Shown here piece by piece: positions 1 to 9,129 of a DNA stretch of 64,000 nt. Both the position numbers and the translations under genes were made by a program. Origin of the DNA: an uncultured SAR116 cluster alpha proteobacterium (GTDB lineage: Bacteria; Pseudomonadota; Alphaproteobacteria; Puniceispirillales; Marisalimonadaceae); NCBI GenBank assembly GCA_902590245.1, contig CACIWG010000003.1, positions 1 to 64,000 of the forward strand, in the 5' to 3' direction. Below the pieces are notes generated by a model. The model had not been told where the DNA came from. It did no database searches and was given only the letters and a program-made list of their open reading frames with translations. How positions within the stretch are numbered: position 1 is the stretch's first letter; each line of letters opens with the position of its first letter.

Positions 1-411
1 ATCAGGAATAAGATTTTCATTTTCAATAGGTGTGTTTTTATCTAACAATTCAGAAGTTTCGAAAACTTTGTTAACTAAACCTATTAATTCATCAAGATCA
101 AATGGTTTAGGAAAATAATAAAAAGCCCCTTTTTTTTCAGCCCTAACTGCTGTAATTAATGTAGATTTAGCTGAAATTACAATTATTTTCATATTTGGAA
201 CTAAGGCTTGAATTTTAGGCAAAACATCTAATGTGTCTCCATCGGGAAGACCAACATCTGTTATCATAACATCAAACTTTTCAGCATTTAATAACCCCCA
301 AAAACCAGCCGTGGTAGCACTTGTTTTTACTAAAAATCCACTTCTAGTTAGTGCAGTTGATAAAACTAATCTAATACTTTTATCATCATCTACTACTAAA
401 ATTTTTTTCAT
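1..411 (-). CDS. ntrC: Nitrogen regulation response regulator NtrC, receiver domain (partial)
   Basis: Only the first 137 codons lie in the window; the gene runs off at position 1. The visible part is a complete CheY-like receiver domain: acidic pocket DDD at residues 8-10, phospho-acceptor D52 in the stretch ITDVGLPDGD, and the conserved lysine K102 in FPKPFD. The stretch STLITAVRAEKKGA is characteristic of NtrC among receiver domains. The AAA+ sigma-54 activator domain and the Fis-type DNA-binding domain expected in NtrC would lie outside. The ATG overlaps the end of ntrB by 26 nt, so the two are translationally coupled. By family knowledge, NtrB phosphorylates NtrC under nitrogen limitation and NtrC then activates nitrogen-assimilation genes. 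The receiver assignment is firm; NtrC rather than NtrX rests on the motif and on the ntrB neighbour. Confidence 0.88.
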   Translation of the reverse strand, partial: MKKILVVDDDKSIRLVLSTALTRSGFLVKTSATTAGFWGLLNAEKFDVMITDVGLPDGDTLDVLPKIQALVPNMKIIVISAKSTLITAVRAEKKGAFYYFPKPFDLDELIGLVNKVFETSELLDKNTPIENENLIPD

Positions 412-1477
412 AATTATCCTTTATTTTTTTTAATGGGAAATTTAAACAAAAATTAGTGAATCCATTTTCTGAATTAACGTCAATAGAACCATCTAATGTT
501 CTAATGGAATTTGAAACAATAGATAACCCTAAACCTTTTCCATCACGTTTTTTAGTAACAAATGGATCAAATATTTTTTGGAGATCTGCTTCAGAAACTC
601 CAACTCCAAAATCAATTACTTCAACTTGTAATGGTTTGATTTCAGGTAAATCATTTTCATTTAATAAAAATTTTTTACTTGCATTATAAGATGTTTTTAA
701 AATAATTTTACCTTTATTGTTTTGTGCTTCACATCCATTTTTGATAAGGTTTGTAAATATTTGTATTAATAATTCTTCATTTGCATACAAATCTGGTAAT
801 GAAGGATCATAGATCTCTTCAAACAAGATTTCGTTACCATAACTGTTTTTTGCTGAATTTTTACAGTAATCTAATATTTTATGAATATTTACATAATCTA
901 AAGATATATTACCTTCCCCTGCTGAGAGATTTTCCATATTTGAGAGTAACGTCTTTATTCTATCAGCTTCAAATTTAATCAAATCCAACATTTCTACATA
1001 ATTTGAGGATTGCAAATCTTTTTGCAATAATTGAGTTGCACCAACTATTCCAGAAAGAGGATTTTTTAATTCATGCATCATCATTTCTACTAATGCACTA
1101 AAAGATTGTGAAATTTTTGAATTAATTTTGTGGTATATAAAAGTTTGATTTTTAAGATTATGTTCAAAATGAATAACTATTAAATCTTTTTCAACGAAAG
1201 TTTTAAAAATACTTACCTTTAATTGTTTTTTATCTTGATTTCTTAATGAGATAATTAACTTATCTTCCTTTAGATTTATACCATTTTTAATTGTTTTGTT
1301 TATTAGTAAAAAAAGAGGTGAGTCTTCATCAATTATAAAACTCAAATCTTTATTCAATACAAAGTTAGAATTTACGTAAAAGGTTTCTTCAAAAGAAGCA
1401 TTAATATATTTAATAACTTTTTCTTTGTTAATTACAAGAATTGGATCTATAAAACTATTTAAGATATCATTGAACAT
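386..1477 (-). CDS. ntrB: Nitrogen regulation sensor histidine kinase NtrB
   Basis: A 363-residue soluble histidine kinase with no membrane segment, as expected for NtrB (GlnL). Residues about 1-110 form a degenerate PAS-like sensor region. The phospho-accepting H135 lies in MMMHELKNPLSG, the NtrB form of the H-box. The N-box (NLIKNGCEAQ) begins near residue 243, the G1 box DFGVGV is at 289-294, and the G2 box KGLGLSI is at 314-320. It autophosphorylates and passes phosphate to NtrC, under PII control in studied bacteria. Its stop lies inside the ntrC start region. In many alphaproteobacteria dusB sits next to ntrB. Here the upstream neighbour is ispDF on the opposite strand, with only 90 nt between the starts, so dusB is missing from this spot. 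Confidence 0.92.
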   Translation of the reverse strand: MFNDILNSFIDPILVINKEKVIKYINASFEETFYVNSNFVLNKDLSFIIDEDSPLFLLINKTIKNGINLKEDKLIISLRNQDKKQLKVSIFKTFVEKDLIVIHFEHNLKNQTFIYHKINSKISQSFSALVEMMMHELKNPLSGIVGATQLLQKDLQSSNYVEMLDLIKFEADRIKTLLSNMENLSAGEGNISLDYVNIHKILDYCKNSAKNSYGNEILFEEIYDPSLPDLYANEELLIQIFTNLIKNGCEAQNNKGKIILKTSYNASKKFLLNENDLPEIKPLQVEVIDFGVGVSEADLQKIFDPFVTKKRDGKGLGLSIVSNSIRTLDGSIDVNSENGFTNFCLNFPLKKIKDNYEKNFSSR

Positions 1478-1567
1478 TAAATTAATATAATCACAATGCT
1501 TAAAAAATGAACATTATTTATAGTTTTTTAAAACAAATTACTTTTTAGTACAAATATTAGGCAAAAA

Positions 1568-2764
1568 ATGGAATTAGTATACATTATTTTAGCTGCAGGC
1601 TTAAGTGAGAGATTTAAATCTAAACATAATAAAATTGAAAAACAATTTTATTTAATTAATAAAAAAACTATATTAGAAATTTGTATAGAAAATTTCATTA
1701 AATTAAACCTTAAAAGTAAAATATTTATTGTTGTATCAAAAAATCGTTTTAATGATGCAATTAAAATATGCAATAAATACAATTTATCATCACCTATATT
1801 AGGTGGAAATAGTAGACAAGAGAGCGTTTTCAAAGCTCTTATAAAAGTTGAAAACTATAAACCCAAAAATGTAGTAATACATGATGCCGCTAGGCCATAT
1901 GTAAATAAAAATATTATTGAAAAGTTAATATATAATATGAAAAATGATATTTCATGTGTTGTTCCAACTTTAAAAGTAGCAGATACTATTATAGAAAATA
2001 AAATTCATAAAAATATTAAATATTTAGATAAAAAAAACTATCTCTTAGTTCAAACACCGCAAATATGTAATTTCAATAAGCTGATAATGACACATAGAAA
2101 AGTTTATAAAAAACAAAATTATGGAGACGATTCTTCTTTATTATTGGAAAATGGTTTTAAAATTAAATATATAGAAGGTGATCCAAAATCATTAAAAATC
2201 ACATATGCAGAAGATTTATGTTTAATTAAATCAATTATAGAAGATAAACATATGAAAAATTATATAACTAAAACTGGAATAGGATACGATGTCCATAAAC
2301 TTGTAAAAATTAACTCAAAAACTAAAGACAGAAAATTAATTTTAGGTGGATTAGAAATCGATAATGGATATTTCTTGAAAGGACATTCTGATGCTGATGT
2401 TCTGCTTCATGCTATAACTGACAGTATATATGGAGCATTAAATGAAAATGATATTGGGTACCATTTTCCACCTACTGATACTAAATGGAAAAATTGTGAT
2501 AGCTTTGTATTTTTAAAACATGCATTACGTAAGTTAAAAGAAAAAAATGCTGAACTAATTCATATTGACGCTGTAATAATAACCGAAAGCCCAAAAATTT
2601 TAGATTATGTAAATGAAATAAAAAGTAAAATTTCAAATTCTACAGATATTAATAAAGAAATGTTATCAATTAAAGGTAAATCAAATGAAGGTATAGGATT
2701 TATTGGAAGAAAAGAAGGTATTGCTGTTTTTACAAATACAACTATTAAAATTATTGATGATTAA
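1568..2764 (+). CDS. ispDF: Bifunctional IspD/IspF of the MEP isoprenoid pathway
   Basis: A fused 398-residue enzyme. The IspD half (about 1-225) converts MEP to CDP-ME. It carries the nucleotide-binding LAAGLSERF (8-16) and the conserved HDAARPY (105-111). The IspF half (about 231-398) cyclises CDP-ME-2-phosphate to MEcPP. It begins with KTGIGYDVHKL, whose D241 and H243 bind the metal together with H281, followed by the conserved GHSDADVLLHA. The IspDF fusion is common in alphaproteobacteria. The ATG at 1568 is the natural start and begins directly with the IspD beta strand. The gene heads a plus-strand run with pgpA and cinA and overlaps pgpA by 8 nt. It diverges from ntrB. Confidence 0.96.
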   Translation: MELVYIILAAGLSERFKSKHNKIEKQFYLINKKTILEICIENFIKLNLKSKIFIVVSKNRFNDAIKICNKYNLSSPILGGNSRQESVFKALIKVENYKPKNVVIHDAARPYVNKNIIEKLIYNMKNDISCVVPTLKVADTIIENKIHKNIKYLDKKNYLLVQTPQICNFNKLIMTHRKVYKKQNYGDDSSLLLENGFKIKYIEGDPKSLKITYAEDLCLIKSIIEDKHMKNYITKTGIGYDVHKLVKINSKTKDRKLILGGLEIDNGYFLKGHSDADVLLHAITDSIYGALNENDIGYHFPPTDTKWKNCDSFVFLKHALRKLKEKNAELIHIDAVIITESPKILDYVNEIKSKISNSTDINKEMLSIKGKSNEGIGFIGRKEGIAVFTNTTIKIIDD

Positions 2765-3218
2765 TAATATATTTCTTATAAAATTTTCTGAAATTTATCC
2801 TATCGGAAAATTTAAATATGCTCCTGGTACAATAGCTTCATTGTTTACTTGCCTAATATTTTTTTATTTAAACACATATTTCCAAATAGAAATAATAATT
2901 TTAATATTTTTTACTGTTTTTTTTATAAGTCTTTTATCAATTCAGAATTATTTAAAATTATATGGAAATAAAGATCATCAAAGCATTGTAATTGACGAAT
3001 TTTTAGGTCAATATATTGCTTTATTTTCAATTCCTTTATTTGAGCTAGAAAATAACTTTATAAATATTTGTATTATATTTTTATTATTCAGATTTTTTGA
3101 TATTTCTAAAATAGGTTTAAAAAGCATAGAGAAAATACCAGGTGTATTTGGTATTTTATTTGACGATATCATTGGTGGCATCTATACAATATCAGTAATA
3201 TATTTATTATTTTTATGA
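2757..3218 (+). CDS. pgpA: Phosphatidylglycerophosphatase A
   Basis: A 153-residue membrane protein that dephosphorylates phosphatidylglycerophosphate to phosphatidylglycerol at the inner membrane. Visible family signatures are GKFKYAPGTIASL (17-29), the acidic SIVIDEFLGQ (76-85) and GILFDDIIGG (132-141). The acidic residues in these blocks are the likely Mg-binding and catalytic ones. Hydrophobic segments lie at about 45-62, 84-112 and 138-153. I chose the ATG at 2757. It overlaps the ispDF stop by 8 nt and places GKFKYAPG at the usual distance from the N-terminus, whereas a longer frame from a TTG at 2703 would add 18 residues with no PgpA similarity. The 3' end overlaps cinA by 4 nt (ATGA). 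Confidence 0.9.
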   Translation: MINNIFLIKFSEIYPIGKFKYAPGTIASLFTCLIFFYLNTYFQIEIIILIFFTVFFISLLSIQNYLKLYGNKDHQSIVIDEFLGQYIALFSIPLFELENNFINICIIFLLFRFFDISKIGLKSIEKIPGVFGILFDDIIGGIYTISVIYLLFL

Positions 3219-3709
3219 TTTGGAAAGATATAAATAAAGAAAGTAAAGTACTAATAGATAAATTAAAACTATTATCATTAAAAATTAGTGCTGCAGAAAG
3301 CTGTACTGGTGGATTACTATCATCTGCGATTGTAAATAATTCAGGTGCAAGTGAAGTATTTGAAAGAAGTTTTATAACCTATTCAAATGAAGCAAAAATA
3401 AATATTTTAAAAATAAATGATAATATTATTGAAGAATTTGGTGCCGTTAGTAAACAAACTGCATATCATATGGCCTCAAGTTTAATAAATAACTTTAATG
3501 CAGATATTGGAATAGGAATTACAGGAATAGCTGGTCCAGATGGAGGTTCACAAGATAAACCAGTTGGTTTAGTTTGGGTAGGTTTTGGAACTAAAAATAA
3601 AATAATAGTAAAAAAATTTTTATTTGATGGAAATAGGCTAAATATAAGACTTAAAGCCACTATAGAAAGCTTAAAAGAATTAAATACCTTTTTACAAAAT
3701 TATCCGTAA
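3215..3709 (+). CDS. pncC: CinA-family nicotinamide-nucleotide amidase (PncC type)
   Basis: A 164-residue single-domain CinA protein (the C-terminal CinA domain only). Visible motifs are AAESCTGGLLSSAI (26-39), SFITYSNEAKINIL (52-65) and GITGIAGPDGGS (101-112). Serine S29 and the Y56/K61 pair correspond to the residues proposed as catalytic in PncC enzymes. PncC deamidates NMN to nicotinic acid mononucleotide in pyridine nucleotide salvage. No N-terminal MoCF-like domain is present, so this is not full-length CinA. The start overlaps pgpA by 4 nt, and the 3' end overlaps the convergent COQ10-like gene by 10 nt. The order ispDF-pgpA-cinA beside lipA and the COQ10-like gene is a familiar alphaproteobacterial arrangement. 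Confidence 0.9.
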   Translation: MIWKDINKESKVLIDKLKLLSLKISAAESCTGGLLSSAIVNNSGASEVFERSFITYSNEAKINILKINDNIIEEFGAVSKQTAYHMASSLINNFNADIGIGITGIAGPDGGSQDKPVGLVWVGFGTKNKIIVKKFLFDGNRLNIRLKATIESLKELNTFLQNYP

Positions 3710-4128
3710 AGTTTACCAGCTCTGTTTTCAAATGCAGTAATCATTTTAACAACTGCTTCTTCAAAAAAAGCTTTAATAACACCATTAAGTATTCTTGAAT
3801 TAAGTTCAAATTCTACGTAAAAGTCTACCTCACATCCATTATCAACTTTATTAAAAATCCATTTGTTTTTTAATTGTGTAAATGGTCCCTTTAAATACTC
3901 AACTTCAATAGTAGACAAATCCTTATTTAAGTGAACGTTAGATTTAAATATTTCTCTATAAATTCTCATTCCAACAATAAGATCAGCATTTAGTTTTTTA
4001 TGTGAAATTTTTTTAACTCTTGAACCTAAACACCAAGGTAGAAATTCAGGATACTTTTTTATATCACTAACTAAATCAAAAAGCTGTTCAGGCTTATAAT
4101 TTAAAATTTTTTTTTCTCTATATTTCAT
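3700..4128 (-). CDS. COQ10/RatA-family START-domain protein
   Basis: A 142-residue protein of the COQ10/polyketide-cyclase (SRPBCC) fold. It opens with the family pattern of a strand, then YKPEQLFDLVSDIKKYPEFL (11-30) and PWCLGSRV (31-38). Later it has EVEYLKGPFTQLKNKW and a C-terminal helix containing FEEAVVKMITAFENRA. In mitochondria COQ10 binds coenzyme Q and is needed for efficient respiration. The E. coli relative RatA was described as a ribosome-associated toxin. Position directly after lipA, in the last slot of the pyruvate dehydrogenase run, is typical in alphaproteobacteria and favours a quinone-linked role here, which is inference. The start codon directly follows the lipA stop with no spacer. 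No signal peptide or membrane segment is visible, so it is cytosolic. Confidence 0.85.
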   Translation of the reverse strand: MKYREKKILNYKPEQLFDLVSDIKKYPEFLPWCLGSRVKKISHKKLNADLIVGMRIYREIFKSNVHLNKDLSTIEVEYLKGPFTQLKNKWIFNKVDNGCEVDFYVEFELNSRILNGVIKAFFEEAVVKMITAFENRAGKLYG

Positions 4129-5049
4129 TTAAGTCAACAAATTTCTTTTTATTTTTAATTTTTGGAAATCTTCATCAGCATGATAACTACTTCTTGTAAA
4201 CGGTGATGATGAAACAAGTAAAAATCCTTTTGAAATAGCAATGTCCCTATAAATATTAAATAACTCCGGAGTGATATAATCAATAACAGCATGATGTTTT
4301 ATTGTTGGCTGCAAATATTGACCAATCGTTAAAAAATCTACATCAGCAGCTCTTAAATCATCCATAACTTGAATAATCTCATCTTTTCTCTCACCTAATC
4401 CAACCATTAATCCAGATTTAGTAAAAATTTTGGGATTGTGTAATTTAACATCATTAAGTAATTTTAATGATGTAAAATATCTAGCACCTGGCCTCACTTC
4501 ATTATACAATCTTGGAACTGTTTCAAGATTATGATTAAAAACATCAGGTGCAGATTTGCCAATAAGTTTAGAAGCAATATTATTTTTAATAAAATCAGGT
4601 GTTAAAATTTCAATAGTTGTTTGAGGAGATTGGTGTCTTATAGCTTTTAAAGTATTTAAGAAATGTGACAATCCATTATCTTTTAAATCATCTCTATTAA
4701 CAGAAGTTATAACAACATGAGACAAACCTAATTCGCTTACTGAACATGCAACTCTCTCAGGTTCAAAAGGATCTAAATAATTTGGCTTTCCAGTTTTAAC
4801 ATTACAAAAAGTACATGCTCTAGTACATATATCCCCCATTATCATAAATGTTGCATGTTTTTTAGACCAACACTCACTTAAATTTGGGCAATTAGCTTCT
4901 TCACAAACTGTGTGAACTTTGTTCTTTTGAACAATTTTTCTAACTGAGTTAATATTATCACTTAATTTAAATCTAACTTTCAACCAGTTAGGTTTTAAAG
5001 GAGATAATTTATCAGAAGTATTAATTTTTTCAGGATGTCTAATTTTCAT
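4129..5049 (-). CDS. lipA: Lipoyl synthase
   Basis: A 306-residue radical-SAM enzyme that inserts two sulfurs into octanoyl groups on lipoyl domains. Both iron-sulfur clusters can be read: the auxiliary cluster cysteines C49, C54 and C60 in [12 protein letters not shown], and the radical-SAM CxxxCxxC at C75, C79 and C82 (CTRACTFC). The C-terminal RSSYHA (286-291) holds the serine that ligates the auxiliary cluster in characterised LipA. The gene follows lpd with a 10-nt gap. Its targets are encoded just upstream: the lipoyl domains of pdhB and pdhC. No lipB is visible in the window. Confidence 0.97.
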   Translation of the reverse strand: MKIRHPEKINTSDKLSPLKPNWLKVRFKLSDNINSVRKIVQKNKVHTVCEEANCPNLSECWSKKHATFMIMGDICTRACTFCNVKTGKPNYLDPFEPERVACSVSELGLSHVVITSVNRDDLKDNGLSHFLNTLKAIRHQSPQTTIEILTPDFIKNNIASKLIGKSAPDVFNHNLETVPRLYNEVRPGARYFTSLKLLNDVKLHNPKIFTKSGLMVGLGERKDEIIQVMDDLRAADVDFLTIGQYLQPTIKHHAVIDYITPELFNIYRDIAISKGFLLVSSSPFTRSSYHADEDFQKLKIKRNLLT

Positions 5050-5059
5050 CTATCTAAAT

Positions 5060-6475
5060 CTAAAAATGTATCACTCTGTCATAAGCATCTAAAACAGATT
5101 CATGCATAGCTTCTGATAAAGTAGGATGTGGAAAAATTGTTTCCATTAAGTCTTCCTCTGTTGTTTCTAATTTTTTTGCAATGGCAAATCCCTGAATCAA
5201 TTCTGTAACTTCAGGGCCTACTAGATGAGCACCTAAAAACTCACCAGTCTTTTTATCAAATATAGTTTTTATAAATCCTTCTGGTTCACCTAAAGCTATT
5301 GCTTTACCATTACCTACAAATGGAAATCTTCCAACTTTTATTTCATGATTAAGTTCCAAAGCTCTTTTTTCAGTTAATCCAATAGAAGCCACTTGAGGTC
5401 TTGAATATGTACAACCAGGAATATTTTCTTTTTGTATCTTATGCGTTTTTAATCCTTTAATAGCATCAACACATAAAATTCCTTCATGACTAGCTTTATG
5501 AGCCAGCCAAGGACCATCAGTGACATCTCCGATAGCAAATATACCATTTTCAGAGGTTTTCATAAGTTCATTTGTTTTTATAAATCCTTTTTCCATATCT
5601 ATATTTAATGCCTCTAAACCTAAATTCTCAATATTAGGTTTAATTCCAACAGATAATAAAAGTTTATCAGCACTTATTTTAATTATTTTATCTCCATTTT
5701 TTATTTCAGCTTCAACAGACATAACTTTATTATTGACACTTAATAATTCGGAATTGATGTGAATAGCAATGCCTCTATTTTTAAAACTTTTTAAAACAAA
5801 TTCTGATATTTCGTCATCTTCGTTTGGTAGAATTTTATTTTGTACTTCAATTATTGTGACTTTACATCCCAAATCATTATAAAAAGAGGCAAATTCTGAT
5901 CCTATAGCACCTGAACCAACAACTATTAATGATTTAGGAAGTTCTTTAGGAGTCATAGCTGTTCTATAATCTAAAATATTTTTTCCATCTGAAGATACAA
6001 AAGGAAGATTTTTAGAAGTGGCTCCAGTAGCAATAATTAAATATTTAGCAAGAATTTTTAATTCTTTTTTTTCTTTATCAATTACCTTAACAACTTTTTG
6101 ATCTTTATTTGATGCTGTAATTTTAGCAGTTCCGTTATGAACTTTAATTTTATTTTTTTTCATTAAATGTTCTACACCTGAAGACAGAGATTTAGCAACT
6201 GAGCGTGATCTTTTAATTATATCATCAAAATTAACTTGATAATTGGATATTGAAAAACCGTATGATTTAGAATTATCTAACAAATGTTTAACTTCTGAAC
6301 TTCTCAACAAAGTTTTTGTAGGAATACATCCCCAATTTAAACAAACACCACCTAAATTTTCTCTTTCTACAAGGCCAACATTCAATCCAAGTTGTGAAGC
6401 CCTTATTGCAGCAACATAGCCACCAGGTCCACCACCAATGATTAGAAGATCATATTTTAAATTATTCTCTGACAT
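5060..6475 (-). CDS. lpdA: Dihydrolipoyl dehydrogenase (E3)
   Basis: A 471-residue FAD disulfide oxidoreductase that reoxidises dihydrolipoamide of the pyruvate dehydrogenase complex, passing electrons to NAD. The N-terminal FAD site is GGGPGGY (14-20), the redox disulfide is C45/C50 in GGVCLNWGCIPTK, and the NAD-binding fold has VVGSGAIGSEFA. The C-terminal dimer interface carries H450 in HPTLSEAMHE, the active-site base. It is the fourth gene of the pdhA-pdhB-pdhC-lpd run, and its ATG overlaps the pdhC stop by 1 nt. Being the only E3 in view, it may also serve 2-oxoglutarate dehydrogenase or glycine cleavage; that cannot be judged here. Confidence 0.96.
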   Translation of the reverse strand: MSENNLKYDLLIIGGGPGGYVAAIRASQLGLNVGLVERENLGGVCLNWGCIPTKTLLRSSEVKHLLDNSKSYGFSISNYQVNFDDIIKRSRSVAKSLSSGVEHLMKKNKIKVHNGTAKITASNKDQKVVKVIDKEKKELKILAKYLIIATGATSKNLPFVSSDGKNILDYRTAMTPKELPKSLIVVGSGAIGSEFASFYNDLGCKVTIIEVQNKILPNEDDEISEFVLKSFKNRGIAIHINSELLSVNNKVMSVEAEIKNGDKIIKISADKLLLSVGIKPNIENLGLEALNIDMEKGFIKTNELMKTSENGIFAIGDVTDGPWLAHKASHEGILCVDAIKGLKTHKIQKENIPGCTYSRPQVASIGLTEKRALELNHEIKVGRFPFVGNGKAIALGEPEGFIKTIFDKKTGEFLGAHLVGPEVTELIQGFAIAKKLETTEEDLMETIFPHPTLSEAMHESVLDAYDRVIHF

Positions 6476-7758
6476 TACAATGACATCAACATTGGATTTT
6501 CAATTAGTTTTTTAAAAACTTGAAGGAATTTAGCTCCAACTGCTCCATCAATGACTCGGTGGTCACATGATAGAGTAACATTCATAACATTACAAATGAC
6601 AATTTTATCATCTTCGACAATTGGTATTTTTTGTCCAGAACCTACAGCCAAAATTGCACTTTGAGGTGGATTTATAATAGCTGTAAAATTTTTAATACCA
6701 TACATCCCTAAGTTTGAGATTGAAAAAGTTCCACCATTATATTCATCTGGTGAAAGAGTACCATTTTTCGCTTTTTCAACAAGCTCTTTTATCTCACTTG
6801 AAATCTTATGAATTCCTTTTTTTTCAACATTTCTTACTATTGGAGTTATTAATCCTCCATCTATAGCTACAGCTACAGAAATATCTGAGGATTTGAAAAA
6901 TTTTGTATTTTCACTTGTCCAACTAACATTGCATTCAGGAACTTTATTTAATGTCAGGCCAGCAACTTTTACGATTATGTCATTTACAGATATTTTTCCT
7001 TGCTCAGGGAATTCATCATTAACTTTCCTTCTAAATAATAATAAATCGTCAATACTACAATCTATAGATAGATAAAAGTGTGGTGCATTAGTTTTAGATT
7101 CAACTAACCTTTTTGCTATTGTTTGTCTCATTGAGGAGTTTTTTATTAGTTCAAAATTATTTACATCCGAATTTAATTTTTTTAAATCTGTTGATAAAGA
7201 TTTTATATTATGATCTTCAACATCTTTTTTAACAATTCTTCCATGAGGACCAGAACCTTTAATCAAATTGAGATCAATGGATTTTTCTCTTGCAATTCTT
7301 TTAGCAAGTGGGCTTACAAAAATACGGTTTTTTTCATTACTGTTTACTGGAATATCACTATCAGATATATTAAATTTTTGTTCTGTAACCTGTTCAATTT
7401 TTACAACTTTATCAAGAGACTTATCATCACTATCTCGTTTAATTAATTCTTTATCATTTTTCTCATCAGAGCCAAATTTTACATTAGGGCCATGTACTTT
7501 TTCATCATATTTTTCTCCAGGGTCTAATATGATACCAATCGGTGTATTGACCTTAATACCCTCAGATCCTTCATTAAAAAAAAGTTTTCCGATAGTTCCA
7601 TCGAAAATCGATTCAACTTCCATTGTAGCTTTGTCGGTTTCAATTTCAGCAATTAAATCGCCAGATGAAATTGTATCCCCTTCTGAAATAAGCCATTTAG
7701 CAAGAGTTCCCTCTTCCATTGTTGGACTTAAAGCTGGCATTAAAATTTCATTACTCAT
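6475..7758 (-). CDS. pdhC: Pyruvate dehydrogenase E2, dihydrolipoyl acetyltransferase
   Basis: A 427-residue E2. Domains in order are: one lipoyl domain (1-78) with the lipoylated K43 in ETDKATMEV; a charged flexible linker; the E1/E3-binding domain (about 147-182, FVSPLAKRIAREKSIDL then GSGPHGRI); a second linker; and the catalytic CoA acyltransferase domain (about 205-427). The last ends with the active-site H400 and D404 in SCDHRVIDGAVGAKF. It forms the core of the PDH complex and moves acetyl groups from E1 to CoA. One lipoyl domain instead of several is compensated by the extra lipoyl domain on E1-beta next door. A 12-nt spacer separates it from pdhB. Confidence 0.96.
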   Translation of the reverse strand: MSNEILMPALSPTMEEGTLAKWLISEGDTISSGDLIAEIETDKATMEVESIFDGTIGKLFFNEGSEGIKVNTPIGIILDPGEKYDEKVHGPNVKFGSDEKNDKELIKRDSDDKSLDKVVKIEQVTEQKFNISDSDIPVNSNEKNRIFVSPLAKRIAREKSIDLNLIKGSGPHGRIVKKDVEDHNIKSLSTDLKKLNSDVNNFELIKNSSMRQTIAKRLVESKTNAPHFYLSIDCSIDDLLLFRRKVNDEFPEQGKISVNDIIVKVAGLTLNKVPECNVSWTSENTKFFKSSDISVAVAIDGGLITPIVRNVEKKGIHKISSEIKELVEKAKNGTLSPDEYNGGTFSISNLGMYGIKNFTAIINPPQSAILAVGSGQKIPIVEDDKIVICNVMNVTLSCDHRVIDGAVGAKFLQVFKKLIENPMLMSL

Positions 7759-7770
7759 ACTAGATCCACT

Positions 7771-9129
7771 CTAGGAACAAATTTGTTTAGCTTTATTAAT
7801 AATATCACTTGTTTGTGGCAAAGCCAATTTTTCTAAATTTTCTGCATATGGCATTGGCACATCTTTACCATGAACTCTTAAAACGGGTGCATCAAGCCAA
7901 TCAAATGCATGCTCTTGAATTAATGATGAAATTTCAGCACCAATTCCAGAGTAACCAAAACCCTCTTCACAAGTAATTAATCTATTTGTCTTCTTAACTG
8001 AATTTATAATAGTTTCTAAATCTAAAGGTCTAAGTGTTCGAAGATTAATAACTTCTACGTTTATACCATTTTTTTCTAATTCATTGGCTGCTTCTAATGC
8101 TTTACCTACCATTATAGAAAAAGCTACAATTGTTATATCGGAACCGTTTTTTTCAACATTAGCTTTCCCAATAGGTAATGTGAATTCATTCGATATTGGA
8201 CAATTAAAAGATTGACCATACATGACTTCATTCTCAAGAAATACTACAGGATTTGGGTCTCTAATTGCGGATTTCAGTAATCCTTTTGCATCTTCACTTG
8301 ACCATGGAGATACAACTTTTAACCCAGGTACATGTGAATACCAACTTGCAAAACATTGACTGTGTTGAGCAGCAACTCTACTAGCAGCACCATTTGGTCC
8401 TCTAAACACAATTGGACATCCCATTTGACCGCCAGACATATATAATGTTTTAGCTGCTGAATTAATAATTTGGTCAATAGCTTGCATTGAAAAATTAAAT
8501 GTCATGAACTCTACTATTGGTTTTAAATTACCAAATGCTGCTCCTACGCCAATACCAGTGAAACCATGTTCCGTTATGGGGGTATCTATAACTCTTTTAT
8601 CACCAAACTTCTCTAAAAGACCTTGAGTAACTTTATAGGCACCTTCATATTCTGCAACTTCTTCTCCCATAATAAAAACATCATTATCTGCTTCCATTTC
8701 TTCTAAAATTGCGTCTCTAAGAGCTTCCCGTACAGTAATTTTTTTTGTAGCATCATTGTTAGATAAAGTTAAATCTTTATCTGATGTTTCAATCACAGAT
8801 GACTTTACTTCTTCAATTACTTCCTTTTTTGAAATATTAATTACATTTTTATTGCTTTCATCATTATTAATTTCACTAAATTTTTCAGTATCACTAAACT
8901 CAGCAATAGGTGTATTAATTTTTATACCTTGTGCACCTTCTTCAACAATAAGTTTTGAAATAAAACCTTCTTCAATAGCTTCAATTTCCATAGTAGCTTT
9001 GTCAGTTTCAATCTCAGCTATTAAATCCCCAGAGCTGATTTTATCACCAACTTTAACCAACCATTTTGCAAGGGTTCCCTCTTCCATAGTGGGGCTTAAA
9101 GCCGGCATTAATATCTCATTACTTTTCAT
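7771..9129 (-). CDS. pdhB: Pyruvate dehydrogenase E1 beta with N-terminal lipoyl domain
   Basis: A 452-residue fusion. Residues 1-79 are a lipoyl domain with target lysine K44 in [10 protein letters not shown]. About 80-130 is an acidic, Asn/Ser-rich linker. From [10 protein letters not shown] (131-140) onward it is a transketolase-type E1-beta, with [47 protein letters not shown] and the C-terminal transketolase domain. With PdhA it forms the ThDP-dependent decarboxylase. The lipoyl-E1-beta fusion is a recognised alphaproteobacterial feature. The first 20 residues almost match those of PdhC, pointing to domain duplication inside the operon. The ATG overlaps the pdhA stop by 1 nt. Confidence 0.96.
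   Translation of the reverse strand: MKSNEILMPALSPTMEEGTLAKWLVKVGDKISSGDLIAEIETDKATMEIEAIEEGFISKLIVEEGAQGIKINTPIAEFSDTEKFSEINNDESNKNVINISKKEVIEEVKSSVIETSDKDLTLSNNDATKKITVREALRDAILEEMEADNDVFIMGEEVAEYEGAYKVTQGLLEKFGDKRVIDTPITEHGFTGIGVGAAFGNLKPIVEFMTFNFSMQAIDQIINSAAKTLYMSGGQMGCPIVFRGPNGAASRVAAQHSQCFASWYSHVPGLKVVSPWSSEDAKGLLKSAIRDPNPVVFLENEVMYGQSFNCPISNEFTLPIGKANVEKNGSDITIVAFSIMVGKALEAANELEKNGINVEVINLRTLRPLDLETIINSVKKTNRLITCEEGFGYSGIGAEISSLIQEHAFDWLDAPVLRVHGKDVPMPYAENLEKLALPQTSDIINKAKQICS

Noticed and set aside
2703..2756. Upstream TTG start for pgpA inside ispDF
   Set aside because: The 18 added residues lie fully inside ispDF and match nothing; the ATG at 2757 gives the proper PgpA N-terminus.
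7210..7774. Open frames on the plus strand opposite pdhC (7210-7446 and 7268-7774)
   Set aside because: They are antisense to a well-conserved E2 gene, have low-complexity Ser/Phe-rich translations with no family match, and no ribosome binding site. They are shadows of the real gene.
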